Source: Trichosporon coremiiforme (Eukaryota > Basidiomycota > Tremellomycetes > Trichosporonales > Trichosporonaceae). Taken from it: a stretch of DNA of 64,000 nt. The notes beneath the pieces were generated by a model. It ran no database searches. It saw nothing but the letters and a program-made list of their open reading frames with translations, and was not told the DNA's origin. Shown here piece after piece: positions 13,010 to 25,200 of this stretch. The translations under genes and the position numbers were made by a program. Every line of letters begins with the position of its first letter. Position 1 is the first letter of the stretch. Location of the stretch: NCBI GenBank assembly GCA_039545355.1, contig BCJJ01000012.1:389067-453066 (forward strand), given 5' to 3'.

Positions 13010-14077
13010 CCAGCTTTACGTAAGCTGCGCTGTTCGGGGCACACATCGGCGGCGTTCGGAGCTTCGTGGCCGTGATAGCGACGGAGGTGGATTGAACATG
13101 ACTGAAAGAGGGTTGCTGCTATATTAAGGGGTGGAGCGAGAGAAGCTACTGATAGCTAGGGACGTGAGGCTGTGGTTTGGCGGACAGCACCCGAGGACGT
13201 CCGTTAAGCGCGTCCGCAGTGCGTACCTCCCGCCGCTGGAACGCTCGTCTGCGTTCCTCGGTCCGGTATGCGTACCTCCCAAGCTCTCTGCTACGACGCT
13301 GTCTCAGCCAGTTGGCCCCGAAGAGAGTGTGGCACTGTGCCCTATGAACCTCCACCGCCGTCTCGCAACTCTAGCCTCGACTTCTACACCACCACCACCT
13401 GCCAGATCGACCTCCCGGTCTTCCCAGCTCCGGGGGACACCCCATAAGCTGCCGCGGAGTCCAAAAAGGGTGTGAACTGGACGACTTAGGAATCGAACCA
13501 AAGACCTCGTCAAGAAAGCAACCAATGCTAATGACGCGCTCTACCAACTGAGCTAGACGCCCCCAGTTACGTAAGGCCTCGGGCGCGGGGCCATCGGCGG
13601 CGCCGGCGCAGCGCACGGCGACAGAGCATTGGGGGACATCGAAGCTGTAGCTCGTTAGCGAAGGAGGGGTTCGGGAGGAGGGTCTGAGCGGAGGAGCCGG
13701 TTTCCGAAAGGGGGAGGGTGAAGGAGGAGGATTCGTCTCATATCGCTGCGGAGTTTTGAGCGGCACAAGAGGCTCGAAGGCACAGGTAAGTGTGGGAGGC
13801 GGCGCAAGTTAACCACCGCCCAAGCGAAGTCGCGTAGCACGCATGTCTGTGAGACTGAGATCCCCAGGGCACGGCGCACGAGTTTCGGCAGTTTCCACAC
13901 TTTGAGTGTGCCACACGCTTCACACAACTATCGAGCGGTTTGCTTACGGAACCTCCTCGCCCATCGCGTTCTTCACGGACCTTCCTACCACTCATTGCAT
14001 CCCTCACAACCCGTGGCTCCGACGTTGGGAGAGCGGCGAGTAGACAGAGGTCAATCAAGGGCCAAAAAGTATTGAAG
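13010..14077. other. Spacers of the tRNA-Ala cluster
   Basis: The two spacers (13010-13477 and 13563-14077) hold no open frame that resembles a protein. The repeated item is TTACGTAA directly upstream of two tRNA genes. I see no repeated flanks long enough to call a recent segmental duplication. Confidence 0.6.
13478..13562 (-). tRNA. tRNA-Ala(AGC) with 12-nt intron
   Basis: The mature sequence is the same as its neighbour at 12923-13009, including G3:U70 and anticodon AGC, but the intron after base 37 is 12 nt with a different sequence. Total length is 85 nt. TTACGTAA (13567-13574) lies 5 bp upstream of the 5' end. Confidence 0.95.
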
Positions 14078-14160
14078 TGGACGACTTAGGAATCGAACCA
14101 AAGACCTCGTCAAACTTAGACAATGCTAATGACGCGCTCTACCAACTGAGCTAGACGCCC
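14078..14160 (-). tRNA. tRNA-Ala(AGC) with 10-nt intron
   Basis: Third member of the reverse-strand cluster, with the same mature tRNA and a 10-nt intron; total 83 nt. It is identical, intron included, to the copy at 33057-33139. TTACGTAA lies at 14220-14227, about 60 bp upstream. Confidence 0.95.
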
Positions 14161-15169
14161 TCCACTTGTTGGACAGTTTTCGTCCACAGCGCCACTCAAA
14201 CAAATAATACGGCCATCCGTTACGTAACAGGCTGGATGAGTGGCCGCGAGCGCATTGACGGTGCCCACCCACCAATCTATGCAGAGAACAGCAGGTTGAA
14301 CGAGCGATAAGTACTGGGTGAGTTAGCCGAGAACGCGAAACGGTGAGGAAAGTGCGGGGAGATGGTTGACTTGAGGATCAGGCTGTAGAGTCTCGCCACA
14401 GCCATGGTAAAGGCGGAGGTTTGAGGGCATAGCCCTCTCGCAGATACGTAACACGTTCGGCCGAGGCTTGCTGCAGAGTGTCAGAAGTCCGGAGTGAAGT
14501 TGTCTAGACGGAAGAGAACGAGGCAGGGAAAATGAGGGCGGTGTCTTCTCCAGTACGTCGAGTGGCAGTGTCATGACTGTTGCATCAGCCAAAGATCGCA
14601 TCGCTTGGCGATGAGATCGATCCAGAGGTTTGCTCTTATCCGGGCATAATCTCTCAGTTCTAAACATGTCGCACACTGGCTGACACCGACCCGGACCGAC
14701 GACGAGAAGAGTGAGAGGGACTGCTGTCAGTCCGTGGAAAGGCCGTGAGAACGCAGCGGGGTGTGCCGAAGTCGTCGAAACAGATGCACACACTCCAACA
14801 CCGTGTGGTGTATAAGAGTCGAATTCTAAACGCACCTTCGCTCACTCCTGCACACAACGCCCCGCCCACATTGCGGCGGCTACCTGAGATCTGCGAATCT
14901 CGTTTGAACAGTAGTATCTCCGGGCTGTCGCTGTGCCCCGCATTCGCCGCTCACTTGCCCGCCGCAATCATCGTCATGAGACCTTATGACCTTGCGTTTG
15001 TCAACACGCAGGCTGCGATCTCATCTCACCCGTACTCGGATCATATCCCAGATGAAAGTGATATAAGCCACACCATGGCTCCTCTCAATCGTCCAACAAC
15101 TCCAAGTTCATTCATCCTTGGCTGGTCCCTCCACCTCACCTCCCATCCCCTCGTTAAAGCTCCACCACA
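14161..15169. other. Intergenic region before the GPI protein
   Basis: About 1 kb without a supported gene. The best frame (14323-14835, reverse strand) has no recognisable domain. The last 200 bp are CT-rich with short T and A runs, consistent with a promoter and 5' leader for the gene starting at 15170. Confidence 0.5.
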
Positions 15170-16301
15170 ATGCGCGTCTCGCTCACGACCCTCTTACTCC
15201 TGCTCGCGACTAGTATCCTCGCGCAGGACTCTCCCGACGCCGCGGGCGAGAACGACGTTCTGGGCGGCACCGACCCGACTCCGACCGAAGGCGGCGAAGC
15301 CACCGATCCCGCTCCCACTCCAGGCGGAGACTCTGGTGCCACCGACAGCGGCGGCGCAGGTGGCGACACCGGCACCCCTGGTGACACTGGGGGCGGTGGC
15401 GGCGGCATCGGAGGCGGCGACAGCTCCCTCGAGAACACGAAGGACACGACCCAGCCCTGGAACATCACGTATTTCACTTACCCGACGCGTAACAATTATT
15501 GTGAGTATTGCCCCATCGGTGCCTTCAGGCGCCGCCAAAGGCCGCCTCCTGCCGTCTGCGTTTGTCGCGAGCTCTTCCAGCGCCTCACGACTCGTGCTCG
15601 CCGCTGACACCAGGGGTCAACGACAACGAGAACAAGGCGACCTGGTCTCCCGTCAACGTGGCCACGAACCTGATGCTGTCGCACAGCAACAGCTCCATGC
15701 TGCCACAGCGCGTCATGCTGCAGCAGAACATCCCCGGCGGCGTCGGGACGTTCGCGACCAAGATCACGGGCTACACGCCGGGTAACAACTACCTCCTCGT
15801 TCTCAGCATTGCGGGGAACCCTGATCGTGAGTGTGAAGCGAGCGGAGTGAGCGAGACTTGAGACCTGCTCTCGCTTATCGTCCCCACTCGTGCACCCATG
15901 AGAGAGGGAGGGAAGGGGAGGGAGGGCGAGGAAGGGAGAGATCAGCTACGCTGTGCTCGGCCGCTCGCTGACGCTCCCCAGAGAAACTTGCCCAGTCCCA
16001 AGGTTTCTACATCAAGGCGAACGGCACGGCCGCCCCACAGCAGGTGACGGCGCAGGGGAACCAGGCCACCGCATCTGCAGTCAGCAACGGTGGGAGCACG
16101 CAGCCCGGGTCCGGCGATCCGGCCAAGATGCAGCAGGAGAATGCCGCTCCCGCCGGCAACAACGGTGCCAGTGCTTCGCCCAACGCCAACGCGCCTGCGG
16201 GCCACTCGGCAGCCGAGAGGGTTGGTGTCTGGACCGGAGTTGGCGTAGCCATGGGCGCCCTGGGAGCTGCCGTGGTCGCACCCTTGCTTCTGTTCGCGTA
16301 G
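15170..16301 (+). CDS. Secreted, probably GPI-anchored Kre9/Knh1-like cell-surface protein
   Basis: Exons 15170-15500, 15614-15826 and 15982-16301 join in phase 1 at both junctions (GTGAGT donors, CAG acceptors), giving 287 residues. Residues 1-18 (MRVSLTTLLLLLATSILA) form a signal peptide. A Gly/Pro/Thr-rich low-complexity stretch follows to about residue 90. The core has the layout of the Ser/Thr-rich GPI-anchored membrane family (Kre9/Knh1-like N-terminal domain): an NNYWVNDN...ATWSP strand created only by splicing, then TGYTPGNNYLLVLS and a closing GFYIKANG strand. The C terminus is a small-residue linker followed by a hydrophobic tail ending LLLFA without a cytoplasmic charge, typical of a GPI signal. 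The role is probably cell-wall structure or assembly; no catalytic motif is visible. The family call is moderate, the secretion call strong. Confidence 0.78.
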
Positions 16302-16473
16302 ATTTGGACAAAACTGTGTTGTCAAAAGATGAGAACATCGTTAGGATCAGTACGATTATAATATATGCTTATGCACATTGTTCAGAGATACATCCTACTT
16401 CCCTCACGGACGAGCACCAGCTCTGTCCGCCTTCCTCGGTCTCCTCCACCCCGACGCCACGCTCTTCGGCGCT

Positions 16474-17371
16474 CTACTTCTTCTCCTCGTACTCCTTCTT
16501 CCACGCGTCGTACTTCTCCCTCATCTCGCGGTTCCTCTTCTTGTACTCCTCCTTCTGGGCGTCCGTGAGCTCGTTCCAAAGCTCACCGGCGCGCTTGCCG
16601 ATATACCGGCGCAGCTCCATGCGGGGCTTTCCGTCGCTGGCGCCGTCCTGGACGAGCGACTTGGCCTGCGCCTCCTGGGCGATCTTGGGCGTCTGTTCCC
16701 GCAGGAACAGGAAGAAGGGACCGATCGGCCGGCCGGGGTTGCCCGGAGCGTCGTCGAGACGGCGCTTGAATGCCTCCTTGCCTCCCGGGGTCAGGACGGG
16801 CTTCTTCCTGTCCGCCTGCGCGGCGCGCATCTGCTCCGGAGTCAGGGAGGTGTACCACTTCTCGTAAGCTGCTTGGGCAGAGGCGCGGTCCTTCTTCGAC
16901 GCCTCGGTGTAGCCCTGGACCTCGCCGTAGGGAAGGTCGCCCCACGCCTTGCCGCAGTCGCGGGCAAGGTCCGTGATCTTCAAACGGCCGTTCTCGGGGT
17001 CAAGGTACTTGGAGCGGTTCTTCGAGAAGAACTCCTGGAAGAAGAGCGTGTAGGGGGACGCGCCTCGCTTGGGCGGGGCGGGGTAGTCCTCTGGTATTAT
17101 CAGCATAGCGCGATCGGAGCGAGCGGGAGCGTCGCAGCGGCTCAGACAGCATCATCTGCTATGCGAGACTCGCTCTCAGACTACGGATCAAGCTCGTCCA
17201 GCTGATCCAGCGGCGATAGTCTTCCATCAGACGACCATGCGCCGATGCCGCACGTCCAGATCTTCCGATCGGATAAGCGTACTCACTCTTCTTGAGGGTG
17301 ATTGGGGAAGTTGAGAACGCGCGGGTCTCGACGCGGACGGCGGCCAGGAAGCCGGAGCGGAGGAGGGACAT
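16474..17371 (-). CDS. Mitochondrial two-HMG-box DNA-packaging protein (TFAM/Abf2-like)
   Basis: Exon 1 is 17287-17371 and exon 2 is 16474-17090, joined in phase 1 over a 196-bp GTGAGT...CAG intron, giving 233 residues. The start MSLLRSGFLAAVRVETRAFS is an amphipathic, Arg-containing presequence for mitochondrial import. Two HMG boxes follow: box 1 begins PPKRGASPYTLFFQEF, and box 2 begins RPIGPFFLFLREQ and ends with KKEY at the C terminus. The domain order and size match Abf2/TFAM proteins, which coat and bend mitochondrial DNA. Without the first exon the product would look nuclear, so the splice decides localisation. A nuclear HMGB protein is the main alternative but would lack this presequence. 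Confidence 0.85.
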
Positions 17372-17763
17372 TGTGGATGGGTGTGTGACGGTGGTTGCGA
17401 TGCCGAGGTCGAGAATTGTTTGCGCACGGCGACTCGTAATCTGCGCTGCGAGAGAGTGCAAGGAATGACGTTGGGCCGCAGAACTGCCTGATCGGGAAAT
17501 ATTTCCGCTCCAGAATTAACCATGTGGCGACTAAGGATTCATTAGACTTTTGATTTAGCTCATTTCGATCTCATTTGCGTTTCATTTGGATTGGTTGTCC
17601 TCTCGCGCCGGTTGCTTGGTGACGCCTGGTGACAGAGGAGTGGGTCAGATGGAGAGTAGTGTGTGCGGAGGTGCTGGCACACCTCCTCGCAAGATGCAAG
17701 ACATGCATGGACATTATGGTACATATGCGCAAGTGATTAGGTGGTGGTACACAAAGCTAAGGT

Positions 17764-19917
17764 CTATTTGGGTGACGTTGGCACAGACGTGCCGGGAGTT
17801 GCCGGCGTAGGTGCCGGCGCAGGCACGAATGGTCGCTCGACGGTGATCTTCAGTGGCTCTACCGGTTCAAGCGGATCGAGCTTCTCCATGTCGGACTTCC
17901 TCCTCCCCGACTTGCTCTCGCTTCGCTCTCCCGGCGGCGTCGAGGGCGGGGACTCTGGTCCCTCCTCATTCTCCTCTGGCGGCGCGCTTGTCGCCTGGCT
18001 CTCCGGCTCATGCTTGGCAAGGTGCTTCTCGCGCCACTTGGCGCCCTTGAAGCTGACCAGCACAAGTCCGGCAGAGGAGCAAGTGAGCAGTCCCGCGAAG
18101 AGGGTGTACAGTCCTCCGTCCCCGATAGCGTGCAGGATGGGGAGCGCGATCTGGCTCATGACGCATGCGCAGATACCGCGGACCATCGAGTTGTTGCCGA
18201 CAGCAGAAGAAGACTTGCCCGGGTTCGCGTCAACGAGGTACGCCAGCGTGTTAGAGTACACGAAGAGGATGGAGAAACCGCCAAAGAAGAGCGCTATGAC
18301 GGGTCCCGCGATGTGCGTCTTGAAGTCCATCGTCCATGCGTACACGAGGAAGCTGGCGATCATGAGCGGCATGCCTGAGAAAGATGCCTTCAAGCGCATC
18401 TCTGGTGTCGACTTGCCTCCGTTCTTGGCCGTCAGGCGCTTCAGAACACGATCACTGAGCCTGCCTCCGACGAGGGAGCCGGTCATGTTTCCAATACCGA
18501 AGGCGAGGATGACGAGACCGATGTGGAGAGGGTTGTAGGAATAGGGAGCGGCCGACAAAGTGACCGAACATGTGTACACGATCGTGTACTGTGCCGCGAA
18601 GAGGAAGCCCGAGCAGATGAGCACGACCGTGTTGCTAGGTACGCGCCAGATGCTGATCATGACCGGTAAAGGGTTGACGTCGCGCAGAGTCGGGCGGTAC
18701 TCGGCTCCCTCCTTATCCTTCCGGTGAATCCAGGCTGGCGTGTGCCGGCGCCACCAGCTCGGTGCTCCCTCCTCCTTGCCCGTCGCCGCTTCGACATCGG
18801 TAGTGGCCTCTGTGAAGGCGGGCGTGACAACGCCGCTGGTCATTCTCGAATTTGGCGCAGTGGTAGCCGGCGTCGGAGCGTCGCTCGTCAGACCCCGCGA
18901 GATCTTGCGCTGTCGCTTCTTCTCGAGCTGGGCTTGATGTTTCAGTTCCCGCTTCAATGCGTCCGTGATCGCCTTCTGGTAGATGCGGGAGCGCTCTTTC
19001 CTCCAAGTATCGGGGAAGAAGAGGAAGGCGATCACCATGCAGAAGCCCCACACGGCGAGGAAGTACTGCGTACTCCTCCATCCCCAGGCATTGCCCAGCG
19101 CTCCACCGATGAGACTTCCCAAACTCGGTCCGAGCATAGGCATGGCATAGAAGAGACCCATCTTCCTTCCTCTCTCCTTGACCTCGTACATGTCGGCAAG
19201 GGAACCTGCGCCCGCGGACAGAACGGCAGAACTGCCGCATGCGACGACGATACGCATTCCGATGAGAACCGGCATGTTCGGTGACCGTGATCCGATAGCC
19301 GTAGCCGCAGTGTAGAGGATGAAGCTGGCAATGTAGACTGGCTTCCGTCCTATGATCTCTCCGATACTGGCCCAGATGACGGGCACACCGCCCTGGAACA
19401 GGATGAAAAGAGACAACGAGAGACCGATCTGTGCGTCGCTCGCGTGTAGGTCCTGCTTCACATCGTCAATGACGGGGTTGTAGATCGAGGGCGAGATCAT
19501 GGGCGCGAGCTGAGGTCAGCGTTGCTTTGTCGTGCATTGCGTGCTTGCTAACCCCCCATACCACGACCTCCTCCACACCATCTCACAGTCACCACCCCGC
19601 AATGGTGCCTCTCCCCACACCCCGCAGCGCCACGGGCGTGAGTGACTCACAACAGCAAACGACATGAGGTACAGGACCACTGTCTTTTTCCTGTTCGACC
19701 ATTCGCGCGGGTCGTCGTCGACGGGCGCGTGCTCGATGTCGATCACAGGCAGGCGGTTGCGGTTGTCGACCCGGTCCTTCGCCTCGGCTGGCGGAATGTC
19801 GAAGTGCGCATGATGGGAGATGACGGGTTGGAGGGGGAGACCGTGGCCGTTGTCCGATGAGTCGAGGGAGGGTCGTTTCTCTCTCCGGTCGTAGGGGTCG
19901 TCGCGCTCGGCGCCCAT
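17764..19917 (-). CDS. MFS drug:H+ antiporter, DHA1/QDR-like
   Basis: Exon 1 (19651-19917) and exon 2 (17764-19509) join in phase 0 across a 141-bp intron, giving 670 residues. A charged N-terminal tail of about 75 residues precedes twelve predicted membrane segments. The MFS loop motif appears as GEIIGRKPVY after TM2. A central cytoplasmic loop of more than 100 residues, rich in Lys, Arg and Thr, separates the two six-helix halves, and the C-terminal tail is Pro- and Ser-rich. Long central loops and the sequence SLADMYEVKERGRKMG resemble fungal QDR/AQR multidrug or polyamine exporters of the plasma membrane. Substrate cannot be told from sequence. It is divergently arranged with the PAPS reductase gene. 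Confidence 0.87.
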
Positions 19918-20627
19918 GGTGGTGGTGTGTCAAGAGTCAAGCTCGAGCCCACTCCTTGAGTCCGGGGGCGGAGAGTCTTGGTGCGGCGGGTGCAAGGAGT
20001 CCGTGAAAGCCGTGAAAGCCCACCAAGGTACGGCGCTGTGGTTTACGTAGTGAAGTGCGCGTATGCCAGCGGGCTCTTGCGTCTTGTTATAGAGCTCTGG
20101 TGAATGAGTTATAAGATGAGAAGAGCAGACTTAGTCAGCTGCCCCGCAATGTTGTTGGTCCGCACATGCCGCCGAGGTCGCGGAGTCGAGTTGCAGCACA
20201 TGGTTGCATCGGTGGTGCTCGGTAAAATATAACTCGACGACATGCCTCCTGACTGGAGATCGACGGTGAAAACCGACACTTCATATCTAGGAATAGCGGA
20301 CCGTTCCCCGATCTCGGCCGAAATCTCGCGTGGCCACCCAAACCACGTGAGAGTCTGTGTTCTGATTCTGCCCCCGTTCGATTCGCCACCCGGTCCCGTG
20401 ACAGACCCGCATTTGGTCCCGCTCGGCGACGCAACGACGCAATGTCCAGCGCGTTCCCAAAAAGTCGCGGGGGTGGAGGTCATACATTCGAGATTCTCGA
20501 TGTCGTGATCACCTTGATCATCCAGCCCTCCTCCGTTGCTGACCATGTTATCATCCTCGCTCCACAACTCCTGATCCTCTCGTCGCCCTTCTCTCTCTGA
20601 CACATCTGTACCACTACTGAAAGCACC
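19918..20627. other. Divergent promoter region, transporter and PAPS reductase
   Basis: About 710 bp between the starts of the MFS transporter (-) and PAPS reductase (+). No gene seen. A 264-codon reverse-strand frame (20109-20903) overlaps the PAPS reductase exons and has no recognisable content. A CACGTGA site is present at 20344-20350 and CT-rich sequence precedes the PAPS reductase ATG. Confidence 0.6.
20344..20350 (+). promoter_or_regulatory. CACGTGA site in the PAPS reductase promoter (Cbf1-type)
   Basis: CACGTGA lies about 280 bp upstream of the PAPS reductase start. In ascomycete yeasts this heptamer is the Cbf1/Met4 target controlling MET genes, including MET16. The motif is seen directly; its function here is inferred from that precedent and the matching pathway. 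Confidence 0.5.
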
Positions 20628-21556
20628 ATGACCGTCGACAGTGACGTCCTCACGCCCCAGTACTCCGCCGAGCAGCTCGCGGACATCAACAAGCAGCTGG
20701 ACGGAAAGTCGCCCCAGGAAGTCCTTGCTTGGGCCATCGACAACATTGACGGGCTCTATCAGACTACCGCCTTCGGACTGTGAGTGGCTGGGTAAAGTTC
20801 TTGCAGCTAACAGCAGTACTGGTCTCGCTGCTGTTGACATGATCTCCAAGATCTCGCAGGACCGCGAGGAGACGCACCTCGTGCCCCTGGTTAGTTCATC
20901 CACGCTTGCTCATCTGACATCAGATCTTCCTCGACACGCTGCACCACTTCCCGGAGACGCTCGAGCTTTCGCAGACCGTTGCCGACACTTACATCGCCCC
21001 TCTGCACGTTTACCGCCCGCCCGGTGTCGAGACGGCGGACGAGTTCGCGGTCAAGTACGGCGAGAAGCTCTGGGAGACGGACGAGGGCAGCTACGACTAC
21101 CTCGTCAAGGTCGAGCCGGCGGCAAGGGCGTACAAGGATCTCGGTGTGCGTGCTGTGATCACCGGAAGGCGGCGAAGCCAGGGTGCGGACCGCTCGAACC
21201 TCGCCGCCGTAGAGGTCGACGAGCGCGGCCTCATCAAGGTCAACCCCCTCATCACCTGGAGCTTCAAGGAGGTCAAGGATTACGTTGACAAGGAGTAAGC
21301 TTATGACTATCTTGCCCAGCTAACAGACAGGGGTGTGCCGTACAACTCGCTGCTGGACCAGGGCTACAAGTCGATCGGAGACTGGCACTCGACGGCCAAG
21401 CCGGACCCGAACGCTGCGGACGCGGGAGAGCGCTCGGGACGCTGGCAGGGCAAGGCCAAGTCGGAGTGCGGGCTGCACACCAACTACTTTGAGATGAAGA
21501 AAAAGTTTGAGGAGAAGGCCGCGGCCCAGGCTGCCGCGAGCGCGCCCGTGCAGTAG
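20628..21556 (+). CDS. MET16: Phosphoadenylyl-sulfate (PAPS) reductase
   Basis: Reduces PAPS to sulfite with thioredoxin, a step of assimilatory sulfate reduction feeding cysteine and methionine synthesis. Four exons (20628-20779, 20817-20889, 20924-21294, 21331-21556) give 273 residues. The introns are only 37, 34 and 36 nt. Splicing restores the conserved QTTAFGLTGLAAVDM, where the first junction falls, and LVPLIFLDTLHHFPETLEL at the second. The catalytic cysteine is in KSECGLH near the C terminus, and TGRRRSQGADRS is the PAPS-binding arginine region. Length matches yeast Met16 (261 residues). No [4Fe-4S] cysteine pairs are seen, as expected for the PAPS-specific enzyme. A CACGTGA site upstream fits sulfur regulation. 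Confidence 0.95.
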
Positions 21557-22293
21557 ACTGTTGACATTGATATGTATTCCTAGTGCCACTGTAGTGTCGA
21601 CGGCTATCGGCGCCTGACAATGCGGTGACTTTGCGGTCGGGCCGGGCCAATGACTGACGCTCCGTTTGGGACAAGGTGGAGGCCGTTTATCAGGCAGCCG
21701 AAATGTCAGCTAGCCAACCAGCCACGATGATGCGTTCAGTCGAGCAAGTTTTCAGTGATGATGATGAAGACGAGAAGTTGGACAAGGGTGGCGTGCATGC
21801 ACAATGCATAGTCTTGAGTGGAAAGAATAGAAGTGGGAGAGAACGGAGGGACAGTGTAAGAGAACAATGAGATATCGGGCTTATCGCTTGGTCGTGGGTG
21901 CAAGCCGAAACTGGCTTTGGTGTGTCCTTGCGATCGGCACACGTTCCTCGATTCCAGATTCATGACATCCCTTCTTGCGTCCTTGTTGACACTTCCCCAC
22001 ACTTTGCCCGTACTCACACGTTTGCTACGTGACACCCCCACTCTATCCCCTGCTATCGCCCGATAACTACTCGGCCCTCCTTCCACGACTCTTCCTCTGA
22101 TCGACCCTCCTCCACTGTTCGTCGCTGTCGTCACTCGAACCGGCAACCACCGACACCACCGTACTCCGAGTCGAAAACGATCGGAGCCGGCGCAGCTTTC
22201 ATCCGCTGAAAGCTGCAACTCCGCTCACACCGCGCCCGTGCTGGATCACATACGCTGATCCTAGTACAGCGGTCTGAGCGACAACCCTAGCGC
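21557..22293. other. Intergenic region before the IBtk-like gene
   Basis: About 740 bp with no supported gene. The first part is the 3' flank of PAPS reductase. From about 21,960 the strand is CT-rich, consistent with a promoter and leader for the gene starting at 22294. A 160-codon reverse-strand frame here has no recognisable domain. Confidence 0.55.
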
Positions 22294-25200
22294 ATGGTCA
22301 ATCTTCACGCACACTATTACCATGGCAACGTCAAGGCGTTCCGCCAGGAGCTCGACGGCACCGCTCCGCCCCCCGCTGCTCCGCGCAGCGGCGTCAACCC
22401 GTCGAGCGCGTCTGGCGGACGTTCCTGGACCCAGAACGGCTTCGCCCAGCCCGCGGTGAAGGCGGACCCGAACGAGCGCGACGCGCTCGGAAGGACGTGA
22501 GTACCCCACCGGTGGCTTAAGACGGACAAGCCGGGTGGCGATAAGACGAGACGCTGACAGTAGTGTTCTCATGTTGGCGGCTGCGAACCCGAGTCAGCAG
22601 GCTTACGGCTTCTTCTGCATCCTGCTCCGCAACCCGAACCTCTCGGTGAACCTCCAGGACTATGAGTCGGGGTACACGGCGCTGCACCGCGCACTGTACG
22701 CTGGCAACATCCGCGCCGCCCGCGACCTGCTCGCCCGCCACGACATTGACGTCTCCGTCAAGGACTCGGAGGGTATGACACCCTTCGACCTCTTCAACGG
22801 CACTGTCGACGGCACGAACCCCGGCGCCGAGGAGACGGGCACCGACCTCTTCACTTGGGGTGTGAACCGGAACTACGCGCTCGGCACCCCGGACTCGAGC
22901 GATAAGGCGTTCCCGGACAGGATCAACCTGCTCACGCAGCGGCAGGCAAGCGACAATCCCGACCCAGCGCAGCGATTTTTCAATGTCGGGGTCAAGGACA
23001 TCAAGATGGGCAAGCTGCACACCGCCGTTATCACGACCGAGGCGCGCGGTAACGTCAGCCTGTGTGGTTTTGGGAGTGGGGGCCGGTTAGGTCGCGCGCT
23101 GCACAGCCAGCTCGCTCTCGTGCCGCTGCCGGACCTTCCGCACACTATTGTTGACATTGCGCTCGGCCAGGATCACACGCTCGCGCTCACGTCGGGCGGT
23201 TACATCCTGTCTTGGGGTAACAACCGCTTCGGGCAGCTAGGATACGTGATCGACGCCCCGGAGACGCCGAACCCGTTCGCGAAGGATGGAGACGAGCTGA
23301 TCCAGACATCGCCGAAACGGATCATTGGCTCGCTGAAGAAGGAGTGGGTGCGAGGCGTTGCTGCCGGCCGCATGAGCAGCGCGTGCTGGACCGCCGACGG
23401 ACTGTACACCTGGGGCACGAATCAGGGCCACCTCGGATACGAGAAGGCGGGCACTCCTCTGCAGATGGTTCCTCGACGAGTTACGGCGATCACGCAGCCA
23501 GTCATCGATGTTGCGCTGTCCGATTATGCGATGCTGGTGCTGCTGGACAGTAACGAGGTGCTCTGCTTCCACCACGACACACACTTCAAGATCAACTTCA
23601 GCACCCCGCCCAAGTCGCTCAAGGCGCCCAAGAATCCGGGCCAGGTCACGCTCGACCCGAACATTTGCAAAGTCACGAGTTGCGGACAGACGTTTGCGAC
23701 GCTGTCTAAGAAGGGCGATGTCTGCACGTTCACTCTCCCGCACCCGTCTGAGGAGGCAACCAAGGACGTTCGTGACAGGCACGTCATCGTCAAGCCGCAG
23801 GTGCAGTGGGCCCTGCGACGCAACTTCACCGCTGTGAAGGACATGGCGCTCGGTTCGGATGGAACGATGATTGTGTGCACGCACTCGGGCCATGTCTTTG
23901 TACGACAGCGAAGCAAGGCGGGCTCGGGCCAGCTCAAGTTCAAGCGCATCCCCTATCTGCAGCGTATCATCAAGGTGGCTGCAAACGAGAGTGGAGCCTT
24001 CGCCGCGATCCGCGTCGATGCGCGTCCCACCTCGATCCAGCTCAAGGGCAATGTGCTCGAGGAGGACATGTTCCTCCTGCAGCCGCACTTCCGGCGGTTT
24101 GAGAGCCAGATGACGGCCGAGGACTTTGAACAGAAAATCGCCCCGAAGCACGACGAAGACGACGAAGAGGAGGTCAACACGGTACAGCGCGATACGGAGG
24201 TTGCGGTGCACATGTGCCAGATCCTCGGACGATGGCAGGCGTCGAACAACGATAGCCTGTTCGCGTGGTCTGAGTCGCTTCTCGGCTCGGACATTACGGT
24301 CAACGTCGGCGAGTTCGCAATCCCCGCCCACAGCGTTATTCTGTCTCTCCGCTCGTCAGTGCTCGCCAAGGTGCTGAAGGGTAAGGCACTCCCGGGCCTG
24401 CGGTTCGAGGGCGGCGTGCTCCACATGGACGCGTGCCATCCCCTCGTCGCCTTCTTAGTGCTGCAGTACCTGTACTCAGACGATGTGGCTACTGTGTGGG
24501 ACAACCGTGTCGCGACCATCATTAACACGCGGTTCAAGGATCTCGCGATCCCCGTCGGCAATATCAAGGACGACCTGCGGCGGATAGCGGAGGTGCTTGA
24601 GCTTGCTCCGCTTCTGCCTGTGCTTTCTCTCGGCTCCAAGTCAGAGATCTCTCAGCGCACGTTGGCGCGAGACTTGGCGTCCTTCTTCTCGCAGACCTTT
24701 GACCCGCCTTCGCCGAAGTGCGACGTCGTCGTCGTGCTCGCGGACCGCGAGGTTGCAGCGCAATCCGTGCTGTTGCGCGCGCGCTGTCCTTTCTTCGAGG
24801 CTTTCTTCGCCGACCGGGACTGGACGCTAGCCCGCCGTGAGGATGGCAAGGTCGTGATCCGCATGGAGCACCTGCGTTGGCGGCCGATGCGGCTCGTGTT
24901 CAAGTTTATGCACGAGGGAGTTGAGGACGATCTCTTCGACTACCTGCACCAGGAGACTCTGGACGAGTTCCTCGACTTCGTGTTCGAGGTGCTCGCCGCC
25001 GCGACGGAACTGCTCATGGACCGACTTGTGCTCGTGTGCTCGAGGGTTATTGCGCGGCACTGCAACCCGTACAACGCGGCCGCGCTCGCGACCGAGGCTA
25101 GCTTCTACCAGGCTAACACTCTCAAGCGGAGCGTGTTCGACTACATTGTGGCGTGCATGGAGACCATGCTCGAGTCTGGTCTGCTCGATGACATGGAAGA

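Noticed and set aside
20109..20903. 264-codon reverse-strand frame over the PAPS reductase promoter and first exons
   Set aside because: It overlaps two certain exons of PAPS reductase and has no recognisable content.
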